Source: an uncultured Bacteroidales bacterium (lineage in GTDB: Bacteria > Bacteroidota > Bacteroidia > Bacteroidales > UBA932). From it: a stretch of 64,000 nucleotides of DNA. Shown in pieces: positions 27,351 to 37,087 of this stretch. The DNA is taken from NCBI GenBank assembly GCA_944322605.1, contig CALUPD010000037.1:124001-188000 (forward strand), given 5' to 3'. A program made the position numbers and the translations under genes. Every line of letters starts with the position of its first letter. The stretch's first letter is position 1. The notes below the pieces were generated by a model. It saw only the letters and a program-made list of their open reading frames with translations. It ran no database searches and was not told the DNA's origin.

Positions 27351-27998
27351 ATGGGTATTTGCCTTAAAAAGAAATTCGATGACGGTTCGATGCTTTCGGT
27401 ATGGAAAATAACCGAGAGCGAAGACGAATTCAAGAAGATTTTTTCAGTTCCGCAATCTGAAATAGAGGAACTGAACTTTATGAAATCCCCTGCTAAAAGA
27501 AAGGAAAAATTAGCAGTGGGGGCTCTTTTAAGCGACAGGTTCGATGAAAAGGTATATCTCGGTCATCATGATAACGGGAAGCCGTTTCTGAGAAACAATG
27601 TTACTGAAATAAGCATTTCGCACAGTACCGGGTATGCAGTGCTGTACACTCATCCTGAATCTTGTGTCGGAGTGGACATAGAATCGCTTTCAAGGGATTT
27701 TTCCAAGGTGGAAAGCAGGATATTGTCCGATGATGAAATAGACGATGTCTCTTCGAGGGACGATGACAAGAACGAGTACCTGGCCGCTTACTGGTCTGCG
27801 AAAGAAGCGGTGTACAAGCTCATGTCCCAGCCTTCCGTGGATTACGCGTCGCAGATAAGGATAGACAAGTTCACTCTGAAGGACGAGGGCGACATGGATG
27901 CCGTTTTTGTCAACAGGGACGGCGTGGAATATGAAATCAGGCTCGAATACATGATATTCGACGACCATATCCTTGTATGGTGCAAGGAAGATGAATGA
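27351..27998 (+). CDS. 4'-phosphopantetheinyl transferase (Sfp type)
   Basis: A 215-residue enzyme expected to move the phosphopantetheine arm from CoA to a carrier-protein serine. The Sfp-type core is visible: SISHSTGYAVLYTH near 84, VGVDIESL near 104 with the Mg-binding Asp and Glu, and YWSAKEAVYKLMSQP near 145. The protein is longer than AcpS (about 120 residues) and has the pseudo-duplicated Sfp form. No polyketide, peptide or carrier-protein gene is beside it, so it probably serves fatty-acid ACP or a distant pathway. It is 8 bp after the DUF2156 gene, probably co-transcribed. Confidence 0.88.
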   Translation: MGICLKKKFDDGSMLSVWKITESEDEFKKIFSVPQSEIEELNFMKSPAKRKEKLAVGALLSDRFDEKVYLGHHDNGKPFLRNNVTEISISHSTGYAVLYTHPESCVGVDIESLSRDFSKVESRILSDDEIDDVSSRDDDKNEYLAAYWSAKEAVYKLMSQPSVDYASQIRIDKFTLKDEGDMDAVFVNRDGVEYEIRLEYMIFDDHILVWCKEDE

Positions 27999-28204
27999 TT
28001 TTGACGGATTCCGGCATTGTGGGGAATCCGGCCGCCGCTTCGGCGGAACCGGTCCGAAAAGGCGCTTTCCTCGTTGCGTTTGATTCGAAAATCCTCATGT
28101 GCGCCGGTACGCTGCGGTTTTCCCGTCTTCACGGGCCTTGAAATTCCTCCTTTCGGATCAACCTCATTTTGACGTACTTTTTAGGACCGGAGCGAATATT
28201 GACG

Positions 28205-31200
28205 ATGAAAGCGCGCAGGCGGTCTATGATTTTCAAAATGGCATGTTTTATTAAGAAAATATTCGGCGTTTGCTGCGGGGGCGGGAAAAACTTGCTTTTC
28301 CTTGTCGCCGCCTTTTTGTGCGCCATGCTTCCTGAACATGCCGATGCCCAGTATTATTCGATAGGAAACAACCCTGCTTCGGTAAAATGGGACTATATCA
28401 TCACTCCCCATTATAAATTCATATATCCGAGGGAAATGGATTCCCTTGCAAGGAATTACGCTTCATTGATGGAGTCATGCAGAAGCCGGGTCGTCAGGCC
28501 TTTGGGCATAGATCCCGAGCCTTTGCCTGTCGTGCTTCATCCGTATAACGCGGCCAGCAACGGGCTTGTGGTATGGACTCCTAAGAGGATGGAACTGTTT
28601 ACTATGCCGCCGGCGGAAGGCTATTCCCAGCCATGGCCGATGCAGCTGGCGTTGCATGAAACAAGGCATGTGGCCCAGACGGAGATGTTTGCCCGAGGCT
28701 GGATACGGCCTTTCTCATGGTTTCTCGGTGAGCAGGCTCCTGGGCTTGCAGCCGGGCTTTTCGGTTCAAAATGGCTTTTCGAGGGCGATGCCGTAGTGTC
28801 TGAAACCGAACTTTCCCGCTCCGGGCGCGGGCGCGAGGCGTCTTTCCTGCAATTTTACAGGATGTCTTTCCTGAACGGCGATGTCAGGAACTGGGACAGG
28901 TGGAGGTTCGGCTCGTTTTACCGCCATACCCCTGATGTATATGCTTTGGGCTATCTCGTTTCGAGCGCGGCGAGGATTTATTCCGGCAAGTACGGCTATC
29001 TTGAGGAATTGATACCGAGGTTCATGAACCGCTGGTACTATTTCTCCTATTTCATGACAGAATCTTACAAGGAAGTCGTCGGGCTCTCATATTACGGTCT
29101 TCTTGATTACGGCCGCAACGCGATGACCAAAATATGGAAAAACGACCTTCTTTCGATTGGAAAATTCACCTACAGGAATGAATATAATGTAAGGAAAAGG
29201 CTGTATACCGATTATCTCAATGTCATGCCTGTATTCCCTGCCGCCGGCAAGGAAAGCGCGGCGGACGGAGGTCCGGAGTCCGTTGCATCCGGCCACGATG
29301 CGCAGGCCGAGGCCTGCGGGGCCAATGATCATAAGCCGAAAGCCGGAAAGAGGCATCGGCATGAAGGAATTTCCGGAGATGTCCCTGTCTATGCCCTCAG
29401 TTCAGGCACGGATGAAATTCCTGAATTGGTGAGGATCGAGCCGGACTGCATGAAAGAGGTCAGCCCGAGGCAAGTGGATTCCCTTGTGCGCTACATTCTT
29501 GCTTCTGATTTTAACGGGCGGAAGAAAAAACGGCTCAGGAAAATATTGAACGGCTATTATCAGAGCTGGGTCGAATGCGAGAAGCGCGCCGGGGAAAAAA
29601 CGGCAGGCTACATGTCGTATTCGGCAGACGGGCTTGTACGGTCGGGAAAATATATCTACTGGACCGAGAACGTCCCTGATTTGAGATGGGAAAACGTGAA
29701 TTATTCGGATATTTTCCGTTTTGATACGGAAACTGGGAAGAGAAAGCGGCTTACATCGAAAAAATATTATTTCAATGTTTCCTTGCCGGCATCCGGAGAT
29801 ACTCTTTTCGTTTCGGAGTACCGTGCGGACGGCAGCACGGCGTTGGCTCTCATAGACCCGTCCACGGGAAAGGAAATGTCTTCTTTCGGTCTTGCGCCCG
29901 GTGCGCAGCTCAAGGAAACCGCCGTTGCGGGGAAATATATTTTCTTTTCAGCCGTGACTTCGCGAGGCACAGGCATATACAGATGCCATAAGGATTCTTT
30001 AAGCCGCCTCTCATTGAACGATACGGTCCTGCCTCCTGTCAATTATAAGATAGAGGATCTCGCTATCGACGGGGAATCTCTTTATTTTACTACCGATTAC
30101 GACGGAGTGAATAACATATATTCCATATCGGACGGCAAATTCTTCAAGCTTACGAATTCGCTTTACGGCGCGGAAGACCCTTGTGTCTTTGGCGGCAGGC
30201 TGTATTACAGCGAATATAACATAGACGGGTACAATCCGGCGGTAGTCCCTCTTGACAGCTGCTTGCATCAGGAGAAGGATCCGGCGAGGCCGTACAGGCA
30301 TAAGATCGCCGATTGCCTGTCTTTGCAGGCGGGAGGGCCTGTGTCTTTCGACAATATGTCTTTCAATGCGGATACTATCGAAGCGAAGCCTTACAAAAGA
30401 GGCCTGTCTTTGTGGAGAATCCATTCATGGGCTCCGGTTTACTATAATCCGGACCGCATCATGTCCATGAGCTTCGACCGTTTTTACGAGGCTGCCTCTC
30501 TCGGGGCGGTGGTCTTTTCCCAGAATACGCTCAGCACGGCAGAGACAATGCTCGGCTATTCCTACCACAACGGATTCCATTCGGGGCATCTTAAATTTTC
30601 ATATACCGGGTTCTATCCGGTCTTTGAACTCACTGCCGACCTCAATGACAGGAAAAGGATCTGCCATTTATTGAAAATGGAGGACGGCTCTTTGTCCGCG
30701 AGCGATTTCACGGACGGCAAGCCGTATTTCAATCTCGGATTGAACGTATATGTCCCTCTTAATTTCTCATACGGCGGATGGCAAAGGGGATTGATTCCCC
30801 AGCTGACGTGGAATTTTTCCAATGACGGGTACTGGTCCTATCAGAAAAACAGGTGGTGCGCGCAGCACAGGCTTTTGGCAGGCGCGAGATATTACCAGAT
30901 GCTGCCTGTCGCGAAGACAGGAATCTTTCCGAGATGGGGATTTTCGGTTTCGGGGTATTATTCCGCCATGCCCGGCGGCGGGGAAAATTTCGGCAGCATG
31001 GCATACCTGTATGCCTACGGGTATCTTCCCGGAGCAATATCGCAGCATGGAATACGGCTGTCGTTTTCCTTCCAGAGGCAGTTCCTGAACGGCAAGGCCT
31101 ATTATCAGGGAAATATGGCTTCCATGCCGAGAGGTTACGCTTCCCGGCCTTCGGAAATGTACATAGGCGGAACTTTCGATTATGCAGTCCCTGTCTATCT

Positions 31201-31459
31201 CGGGGATGTCTCGCTGTGGAAGCTTGCATATCTCAAAAGATTGCAAATCATTCCTTTCGCTGATTACGGCCGATCATATACGGTGTATGGCAAGGCGGGC
31301 GGCAGCTCATACGAGAATCTATGGTCGGTAGGCGCGGATTTCATACTCGACGCCAATTTCCTTCATATTTCATGGCCTGTTTCTGTCGGAGTAAGGTACG
31401 CATGCACGAAGGAATCCCGTCTGAATTTTTCCCTATTGTTCAATATCTCCATAAATTAG
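28205..31459 (+). CDS. Large envelope protein with HExxH metalloprotease motif and C-terminal barrel-like region
   Basis: About 1084 residues from ATG 28205; ATGs at 28226 and 28238 and a TTG at 28169 are alternatives. A signal peptide ends near PEHADAQYYS. LHETRHVAQ places an HExxH zinc motif at 151-155, and EGDAVVSETE near 192 offers the third ligand about 36 residues later, the layout of gluzincin (peptidase MA-like) enzymes. Residues about 440-760 have repeated short beta segments ending in Asp-Gly-Lys turns, like TolB or WD40-type propeller blades. The last 330 residues alternate aromatic and polar strands, end in RLNFSLLFNISIN, and look like an outer-membrane barrel. I infer a surface or outer-membrane protease, but activity is unproven. 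It stands alone between the PPTase gene and a TonB-receptor locus. Confidence 0.7.
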   Translation: MKARRRSMIFKMACFIKKIFGVCCGGGKNLLFLVAAFLCAMLPEHADAQYYSIGNNPASVKWDYIITPHYKFIYPREMDSLARNYASLMESCRSRVVRPLGIDPEPLPVVLHPYNAASNGLVVWTPKRMELFTMPPAEGYSQPWPMQLALHETRHVAQTEMFARGWIRPFSWFLGEQAPGLAAGLFGSKWLFEGDAVVSETELSRSGRGREASFLQFYRMSFLNGDVRNWDRWRFGSFYRHTPDVYALGYLVSSAARIYSGKYGYLEELIPRFMNRWYYFSYFMTESYKEVVGLSYYGLLDYGRNAMTKIWKNDLLSIGKFTYRNEYNVRKRLYTDYLNVMPVFPAAGKESAADGGPESVASGHDAQAEACGANDHKPKAGKRHRHEGISGDVPVYALSSGTDEIPELVRIEPDCMKEVSPRQVDSLVRYILASDFNGRKKKRLRKILNGYYQSWVECEKRAGEKTAGYMSYSADGLVRSGKYIYWTENVPDLRWENVNYSDIFRFDTETGKRKRLTSKKYYFNVSLPASGDTLFVSEYRADGSTALALIDPSTGKEMSSFGLAPGAQLKETAVAGKYIFFSAVTSRGTGIYRCHKDSLSRLSLNDTVLPPVNYKIEDLAIDGESLYFTTDYDGVNNIYSISDGKFFKLTNSLYGAEDPCVFGGRLYYSEYNIDGYNPAVVPLDSCLHQEKDPARPYRHKIADCLSLQAGGPVSFDNMSFNADTIEAKPYKRGLSLWRIHSWAPVYYNPDRIMSMSFDRFYEAASLGAVVFSQNTLSTAETMLGYSYHNGFHSGHLKFSYTGFYPVFELTADLNDRKRICHLLKMEDGSLSASDFTDGKPYFNLGLNVYVPLNFSYGGWQRGLIPQLTWNFSNDGYWSYQKNRWCAQHRLLAGARYYQMLPVAKTGIFPRWGFSVSGYYSAMPGGGENFGSMAYLYAYGYLPGAISQHGIRLSFSFQRQFLNGKAYYQGNMASMPRGYASRPSEMYIGGTFDYAVPVYLGDVSLWKLAYLKRLQIIPFADYGRSYTVYGKAGGSSYENLWSVGADFILDANFLHISWPVSVGVRYACTKESRLNFSLLFNISIN

Positions 31460-31546
31460 ATTGCTTTTCGCGTTCAGGTTCGACTGACGGCCCGTATTCT
31501 CCCGTTTCATTTTTGTTGCAGGCTGCGGCTTCCGTAACAAATCCAT

Positions 31547-31564
31547 TTCCGTTTCTTAACGGAA
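31547..31564. repeat. Inverted repeat upstream of the TonB receptor gene
   Basis: TTCCGTT (31547-31553) and AACGGAA (31558-31564) are exact reverse complements around TCTT. TTCCGTAAC also occurs directly at 31530-31538 and 31585-31593, on either side. The cluster lies just upstream of the promoter element at 31604, so an operator role is possible. Confidence 0.45.
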
Positions 31565-31603
31565 TCTGCATTTATTCCACAAAATTCCGTAACGATAACG
31601 GGA

Positions 31604-31611
31604 TACATTTG
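31604..31611 (+). promoter_or_regulatory. -7 promoter element of the TonB receptor/phosphatase locus
   Basis: TACATTTG is an exact TAnnTTTG element, giving a leader of about 100 nt before the ATG at 31719. The -33 position has no TTTG, which would fit an activator-dependent promoter. Confidence 0.55.
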
Positions 31612-31718
31612 CGCTCGCTTACTGAGGGCATGTTTTGATTTTTCAGAATAAAAGACGGGCGGTACAGGCTCGTGCATAAGAATCGAAGCAGCTTCTGAAT
31701 TACCTAATATATAGTCAT

Positions 31719-34394
31719 ATGTCGAAAATCTTATTATCGGCGGCATTAATGTTACTGTCTGTGGCGGCATCGGCCAATATATTGATAAAAGGCAAGGTCG
31801 TGGACGCTGTTACAAGGGAAGAAATATCCGGAGCCACGTTGGTCGTAAAGGAAAATGAAGGAATATGGACCATTACCGGACTGGACGGAAGCTTCGTCCT
31901 TGACGCCGACATCGAAGGATGCACTCTCAAATGTACTTTTTTAGGATACGAGGATACGGAAATATTATTGTCCGGAAACCGGGATCTCCTGATTGAATTG
32001 AACGAGGAAGCGATAATGATGGACGGGGTGACCGTTACCGCCTCCAATAAGGGAAGGACCGAATCCGGGGCAAGGGGCATCGAGAAATCCTCTCTTAATG
32101 TCGTCAATGTCATGAGCGCGAAAGCAATGGAACTATCCCCGGATGTTACGGTCGCGAACGTGATACAAAGGATGTCCGGAGTTACCGTGGAAAGGAACAG
32201 CAGCGGGGAAGGCCGTTATGCTATTCTCAGGGGAATGGACAAGCGTTATAACTATACTCTCGTAAACGGGATAAAGATCCCGAGCCCCGACAACAAGAAC
32301 CGTTTCGTCCCCCTCGACCTTTTTCCGTCCGAGATGCTGGACCGTCTTGAGGTCACCAAGTCGCTTACTGCCGACATGGAAGGAGACGGAATCGGCGGCG
32401 CAGTCAACCTTGTCATGAAAGACGCTCCGGAGGATATGGAATTCAATATCAACCTGTCTACTGGATACAACGCCCTTTTCTTCGAGAGGGATTTCCAGTC
32501 GTTCAACCGCAAGGCCGTAATGATGCTCTCCCCTTACGAGAGGGCCGGCATGCCGGAGGATTATTCCGTCACGGCGGATGATTTCAGCAGCGAAAGCCTT
32601 CATATGAAATGGTCGCGCCCGAGGCCGGATATAACCGGCGGCTTCTCCTTCGGCGACAGGTTTTTCGATAACAGGCTCGGAGTGATGGTTGCGGCAAGCT
32701 ACCAGAACCTTTTCAGGGGCAAGAACAGCGACCTGTACTATAAGCCTGGTTCCTCGACATACGGGACGGAGAGCAGGCTTTATTCCGGAGAGCAGAACAG
32801 GCTCGGAACTCATGCGAAAATCGATTTCCGTCCTAACGAGAGGCATAAGCTGATGCTTTATGCCGGATACATGGACCTGTCCGAAAGCGAGGTGCGCGAC
32901 GCTCAGGATGACAGGGAACGCATAGTGAGGATGAAATACAACAGGCAGTATATCGCGAACGCGACATTGAAAGGAGAACATGAGTTCTTGAAAAACAATA
33001 ATTTTTCTATCGACTGGACCGGAGTGTTCTCGCAGGCGTACAGTACTACTCCGGACAATACGAGGATATATATCAACGGCAACCATCTTTATAATACGGA
33101 TGCGGCGGACAGGCGTTGGGAGCATAATTCCGACAGGGATTTCGCCGGTTATGTGAATCTTTCGTACAGGTTCGATTTCGACAGGCCGTATTCTTCCCTG
33201 CTTCTGAAAGCAGGCGGCATGTACCGTGACAAATTCAGGGACAGCTTTTTCAATGAATACACGTTTGATTCGGGAACTCCCGGAGAGTCGCAGATTTTTG
33301 GCGAGGACTGGACCAATTTCGACGAACTGGATCTTGTCCCGAGGAAATACGGGAATATCGGCGACCCTCTGAATTACGATGCGACCGAGAAGATAGGGGC
33401 AGGCTATTTCATGGCCGAATATACGTGGGGCGGGCTGGAACTTATCGCAGGCGTCAGGGTCGAACATACGGACCAGGGCTATGTCCTTGATTATCCGAGG
33501 CAGTCTGATTCGGAAGGGCATCAGGTCTATACGGACGTGCTTCCGAGCTTCCATGCGAAATACCAGGTACACCGCGACGCGAACCTGAGATTTTCTTACG
33601 GGCGTTCGATAAACCGTCCGGGCTTCTTCGAGATAGTGCCTTATACTATCCTTAATGAAGACTATGACGAAAAGGGAAATCCTGATTTGCAGCATACCGT
33701 CGCCGACAATATAGATTTGAGGTACGAATTCTTCCCAAAGGCTTCCGAGCAGCTGATGGTCGGCTTTTTCTGGAAGAGCCTGCATAATCCGATAGAATAC
33801 GGGCTTATAACGCAGGGCCAGGCCACGTTCCTTACCCCTATGAATTTCGGCGACGCGGTGAACTACGGGGTGGAAGTCGATATAATGAAATATTTCAACT
33901 GGTTCGGCATAAAGGCTAATTATACATACACGCATTCTGCGATAACGACGACGAAAAGCACGATGGACGGAAACGATGTCGTATCCGTGCGCCAGACAAG
34001 GCCGTTGTACGGGCAGGCCGCGCATGTTGCGAATCTTTCCCTGCTTTTCAAATTCGCGAAGCAGGGACTTGAGGCCCAGGTGTCCGGAAGCTATGTGGGC
34101 AAGCGTCTTAGCGAAGTTTCGATGTGGCTGGACGATGATATATGGGAGGCCGGTTACGTGCAGCTGGACATTTCGATAGAGAAGTCTTTCCGTAACGGGA
34201 TTTCGATTTTCGCCAAGGCGAACAACCTGCTTGATACCCCGCTCGTGAGATTTATCAATCCGGGACCGCATACGGAATCATTGAAGGATTATGCACGGTA
34301 TAAAGGAGGAGTGATTGAAAGGCGGGAATGGCACGGGCAGGCCATGATGATAGGATTGCGGTATAAATTCTCTGCCGATTCATTAAGAAAATAA
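31719..34394 (+). CDS. TonB-dependent outer-membrane receptor
   Basis: The 891 residues begin with a signal peptide (LLSAALMLLSVAASA), then a carboxypeptidase-regulatory-like domain (about 22-95: ILIKGKVVDAVTREEISGAT), a plug domain (VANVIQRMSGVTVERNSSG near 145 and YAILRGMDKRYNYTLVNGI near 168), and a 22-strand-type beta-barrel ending in an aromatic-rich strand (MIGLRYKFSADS). It takes up a bound ligand through TonB-ExbBD energy. No SusD-like gene follows, so it is not a glycan SusCD pair. The downstream neighbours are a beta-helix lipoprotein and a metallophosphatase, which suggests an organophosphate or phosphate-containing ligand; this is inferred from context only. Confidence 0.88.
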   Translation: MSKILLSAALMLLSVAASANILIKGKVVDAVTREEISGATLVVKENEGIWTITGLDGSFVLDADIEGCTLKCTFLGYEDTEILLSGNRDLLIELNEEAIMMDGVTVTASNKGRTESGARGIEKSSLNVVNVMSAKAMELSPDVTVANVIQRMSGVTVERNSSGEGRYAILRGMDKRYNYTLVNGIKIPSPDNKNRFVPLDLFPSEMLDRLEVTKSLTADMEGDGIGGAVNLVMKDAPEDMEFNINLSTGYNALFFERDFQSFNRKAVMMLSPYERAGMPEDYSVTADDFSSESLHMKWSRPRPDITGGFSFGDRFFDNRLGVMVAASYQNLFRGKNSDLYYKPGSSTYGTESRLYSGEQNRLGTHAKIDFRPNERHKLMLYAGYMDLSESEVRDAQDDRERIVRMKYNRQYIANATLKGEHEFLKNNNFSIDWTGVFSQAYSTTPDNTRIYINGNHLYNTDAADRRWEHNSDRDFAGYVNLSYRFDFDRPYSSLLLKAGGMYRDKFRDSFFNEYTFDSGTPGESQIFGEDWTNFDELDLVPRKYGNIGDPLNYDATEKIGAGYFMAEYTWGGLELIAGVRVEHTDQGYVLDYPRQSDSEGHQVYTDVLPSFHAKYQVHRDANLRFSYGRSINRPGFFEIVPYTILNEDYDEKGNPDLQHTVADNIDLRYEFFPKASEQLMVGFFWKSLHNPIEYGLITQGQATFLTPMNFGDAVNYGVEVDIMKYFNWFGIKANYTYTHSAITTTKSTMDGNDVVSVRQTRPLYGQAAHVANLSLLFKFAKQGLEAQVSGSYVGKRLSEVSMWLDDDIWEAGYVQLDISIEKSFRNGISIFAKANNLLDTPLVRFINPGPHTESLKDYARYKGGVIERREWHGQAMMIGLRYKFSADSLRK

Positions 34395-34415
34395 TCAACA
34401 AACAAATCTAATTAT

Positions 34416-35855
34416 ATGAAAAGGAAATTTTTAATTATTGCGATGGCTGCCGCATGCATGGCGTTGGCTGCATCGTGCGAGAAAACCGAAAAGCCAGATA
34501 ACGGGGAAAATGAAAATCAGGGCGGCGGAAATGGCGGCGACAATACGGAAATCGTGGAAGGCATATCGGGAGCGGTATCCGGAGTGTGGAGCGCAGGCGA
34601 AACAATTCATGTAAACGGGCATATCAATGTCCCGGCAGGCGAGAGCCTTACGATAGAAGAAGGAGTTACCGTGATTTTCAGCTCCAAAGGCGTCGGCGTG
34701 AACCATGTGGCCATAGAATTTTCCGTGGACGGCTCCCTTTATTGCCTCGGCACTGAAGACGCCCCTGTGCGCCTGACCGTAGAGGAGTCGGAGAGGACCT
34801 ATGACAATACGTTCGCAGGCCTTTGGGGAGGCATAGTGGCAGGCGCCGAATGTCCTGAAATGCTTATTGACCATACGATAATCGAATATACAGGAGGACA
34901 GGTAATCGAAGGCTCTCCTGCTGCCGAAAACGGTTATTATACCGCCGGAGATGATGCATATCCTCAGATCACAACCAATAACGTGGATGGAAATTACGTG
35001 ATAATCAATTCGGTAATCCGTAACGGCTGGTCCGACGGGATTTATATGATGGGCGGAAATGCGATAATTGCCAACAATGTATTTTCTGCAAACGGTTACG
35101 ACGGCGCGGAAGCTGTGAATGTGAAATCAGGATGCAAAGTGGATGTGGCAGGCAACATAATGTACGCCCCTAATACAAACGGCTTGAAACTTTCCAGCTC
35201 CGACCAGAGCGAAGTCCGCCAGCAGGCTCAGATACAGGCGTATAACAATACGATTATCAATTCCGGATGGAGAAGGGACGGCGAAAAGGGCGGCTCCGTC
35301 TATGTTGAAGAAAACGCGCGCGTGAATGTCGTGAACAACCTTATCGTGAATTGCAAGTTCAGGGCCATCACTCCTGCGCTCGACCAGCTCGGACTTCCTG
35401 ACGGAGGATACGATGCAGAACATTCCATGATCGATTATAATTTCTATGCATCAGGAAACGTTGAAAGCTCGAAGGTATGGGAAGGCGAATATGAAGATGA
35501 CGGGGAAACTCTCGAATATTCAGGTGTAAGATTCCCATGGCAGGGTTATGTTTTCGGACATGAAGAATATTATGCAGGTGTCGTGGATGTAAACAGCATC
35601 ATAGCGGACAGCGAAGAAAGGGGACAGGAACTCGATCCTGAATTTGTCAACTTCGATATTAACGCCGATCCGGCAGGCTACCGTTACGATGAAAGCTGGG
35701 ATTTCCATCTTACGGCAGGTTCTCCGGCTCTTGAAGGGGCCTATTCTGGAAGCGATGTCGTGCCTTTCTATTCTGTGACAGGGCTTGCAGTAAACGGCAA
35801 GACGTATGTTTCTCCTGCTCTCGGGAATTATTTCGGAGCATACGGAGTGAATTAA
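34416..35855 (+). CDS. Right-handed beta-helix surface lipoprotein
   Basis: A 479-residue predicted lipoprotein: the signal MKRKFLIIAMAAACMALAAS is followed by Cys and then a Gly/Asn/Glu-rich linker, a pattern that favours surface display in Bacteroidota. Repeated segments such as NYVIINSVIRNGWSDGIYMMGGNAIIANN, IQAYNNTIINSG and ARVNVVNNLIVN mark a parallel beta-helix like those of right-handed beta-helix (pectate-lyase-fold) proteins. No catalytic residues of a known lyase could be named. It lies 22 bp after the TonB receptor gene and probably forms an outer-surface capture or processing unit with it. A large stem-loop separates it from the following phosphatase gene. Confidence 0.8.
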   Translation: MKRKFLIIAMAAACMALAASCEKTEKPDNGENENQGGGNGGDNTEIVEGISGAVSGVWSAGETIHVNGHINVPAGESLTIEEGVTVIFSSKGVGVNHVAIEFSVDGSLYCLGTEDAPVRLTVEESERTYDNTFAGLWGGIVAGAECPEMLIDHTIIEYTGGQVIEGSPAAENGYYTAGDDAYPQITTNNVDGNYVIINSVIRNGWSDGIYMMGGNAIIANNVFSANGYDGAEAVNVKSGCKVDVAGNIMYAPNTNGLKLSSSDQSEVRQQAQIQAYNNTIINSGWRRDGEKGGSVYVEENARVNVVNNLIVNCKFRAITPALDQLGLPDGGYDAEHSMIDYNFYASGNVESSKVWEGEYEDDGETLEYSGVRFPWQGYVFGHEEYYAGVVDVNSIIADSEERGQELDPEFVNFDINADPAGYRYDESWDFHLTAGSPALEGAYSGSDVVPFYSVTGLAVNGKTYVSPALGNYFGAYGVN

Positions 35856-35892
35856 CGGAAAGCAGGCCCTTAAAATATAGGATTAGACATGA

Positions 35893-35935
35893 CAGTACTG
35901 TTGCCGGAAGCAACGCTCTTCCGGTAACAGTATTG
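35893..35935. repeat. Long intercistronic stem-loop
   Basis: An 18-bp stem, 35893-35910 with 35918-35935, has two G-U pairs and a 7-nt loop. No T-run follows on either strand, so it is not a standard terminator; an mRNA processing or stabilising role between lipoprotein and phosphatase genes is more likely. Confidence 0.6.
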
Positions 35936-36090
35936 CTGAAAAAAACATTGATGGCCAGTCCTTGCAGGCGGCCGGATTCCTTCCGTTCAAGGGAACGCGG
36001 CTCTCTCTTTTGTACTTATACGGACGGGCATTAAGAATCATATGGATTATTCCCTGATAATCATAGTATAAAAATGATAAACGCTTTAGC

Positions 36091-37026
36091 ATGATGAAGA
36101 AAATATTTTTAATTGCGGCAGCGGCCTTGCTGTCGTTTTACGCGCAGGCGCAGCCTCGGACATGGAAACAGATAGAAAAACCGCTTAATTTCTTTTTGGT
36201 GAACGACTTGGGCCGTAACGGCTATTATGAACAGAAACCTATAGCGGAAACCCTTGGAGAAATCGCGGAAACAATTGACATCGAGTTCGTTGTCGCGGCA
36301 GGAGATGTCCACCATTTCGAGGGCGTAAGGAGCGTGGACGATCCGCTTTGGATGACCAACTATGAACTCATATATACGCATCCCGATCTTATGATGCCAT
36401 GGTATGCGATATGCGGAAACCATGAATACAGGGGCAATACCCAGGCCGTAATCGACTACAGCTCTAAGAGCGCAAGATGGAATGTCCCTTCCCGTTATTA
36501 TACTTTCGTCAAGGAGGAGGACGGCGTAAGGATAAGGATAGTAATGATTGACACATGCCCGCTTATCGACAAATACCGCGAGGATGTCGAAAAATACGGC
36601 GACGCTTCCATGCAGGACAAGGATGCCCAGCTTGCATGGCTCGACGGGGTTTTGTCAGAGGCTTCGGAAGAATGGGTGATAGTAGTAGGCCACCATCCGG
36701 TGTATGCCGATACGGACAAGAATGAATCCGAGCGCACCGATCTTCAGGCCAGCATAGACAAAATCATGAGGAAACACGGCAATGTGGACATGTATATTTG
36801 CGGTCATATACATAATTTCCAGCATATCCGCGCCAAGGACAGCGGCATCGAGTATGTCGTCAATTCGTCCGGCTCCTTGAGCCGCGATGTGAAACCTGTC
36901 GAAGGTACTATCTTTTGCAGCCCTAAGGAGGGGTTCTCTTTGATTACTGTCGATGGAGATTCATTGAACCTTCATATGATGGATAAAAAAGGGCGGATCC
37001 TGCATACGGTGACCTGTACGAAATGA
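36091..37026 (+). CDS. Secreted metallophosphoesterase, purple acid phosphatase-like
   Basis: The 311 residues start with a clear signal peptide (MMKKIFLIAAAALLSFYAQAQ). Calcineurin-type metallophosphoesterase motifs follow in order: NDLGRNG near 36, AAGDVHHFEG near 70, CGNHEYRG near 110, VVGHHPVY near 196 and CGHIHNFQH near 233. The spacing and the GNHE and GHxH motifs match purple (tartrate-resistant) acid phosphatases; the first Asp motif is NDLG instead of the common GDWG. It probably releases phosphate from organic phosphates in the periplasm or outside. It is the third gene after the TonB receptor. No separate promoter was found, so expression may come from 31604 through the stem-loop at 35893. 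Confidence 0.85.
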   Translation: MMKKIFLIAAAALLSFYAQAQPRTWKQIEKPLNFFLVNDLGRNGYYEQKPIAETLGEIAETIDIEFVVAAGDVHHFEGVRSVDDPLWMTNYELIYTHPDLMMPWYAICGNHEYRGNTQAVIDYSSKSARWNVPSRYYTFVKEEDGVRIRIVMIDTCPLIDKYREDVEKYGDASMQDKDAQLAWLDGVLSEASEEWVIVVGHHPVYADTDKNESERTDLQASIDKIMRKHGNVDMYICGHIHNFQHIRAKDSGIEYVVNSSGSLSRDVKPVEGTIFCSPKEGFSLITVDGDSLNLHMMDKKGRILHTVTCTK

Positions 37027-37087
37027 CCGTGGCGGAGAATTGATTATAGGCTTTGATCGGGGCGACGCGTGCCGAGGCTCCTTTTGG

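Noticed and set aside
32133..34271. A 712-codon open frame on the minus strand inside the TonB receptor gene
   Set aside because: It is the antisense shadow of a well-supported receptor; the translation is rich in His, Arg and Val and shows no domain or signal peptide.
31719..35855. SusC/SusD-type glycan uptake pair
   Set aside because: The second gene is a beta-helix lipoprotein without SusD features, and the third is a phosphatase, not a glycoside hydrolase.
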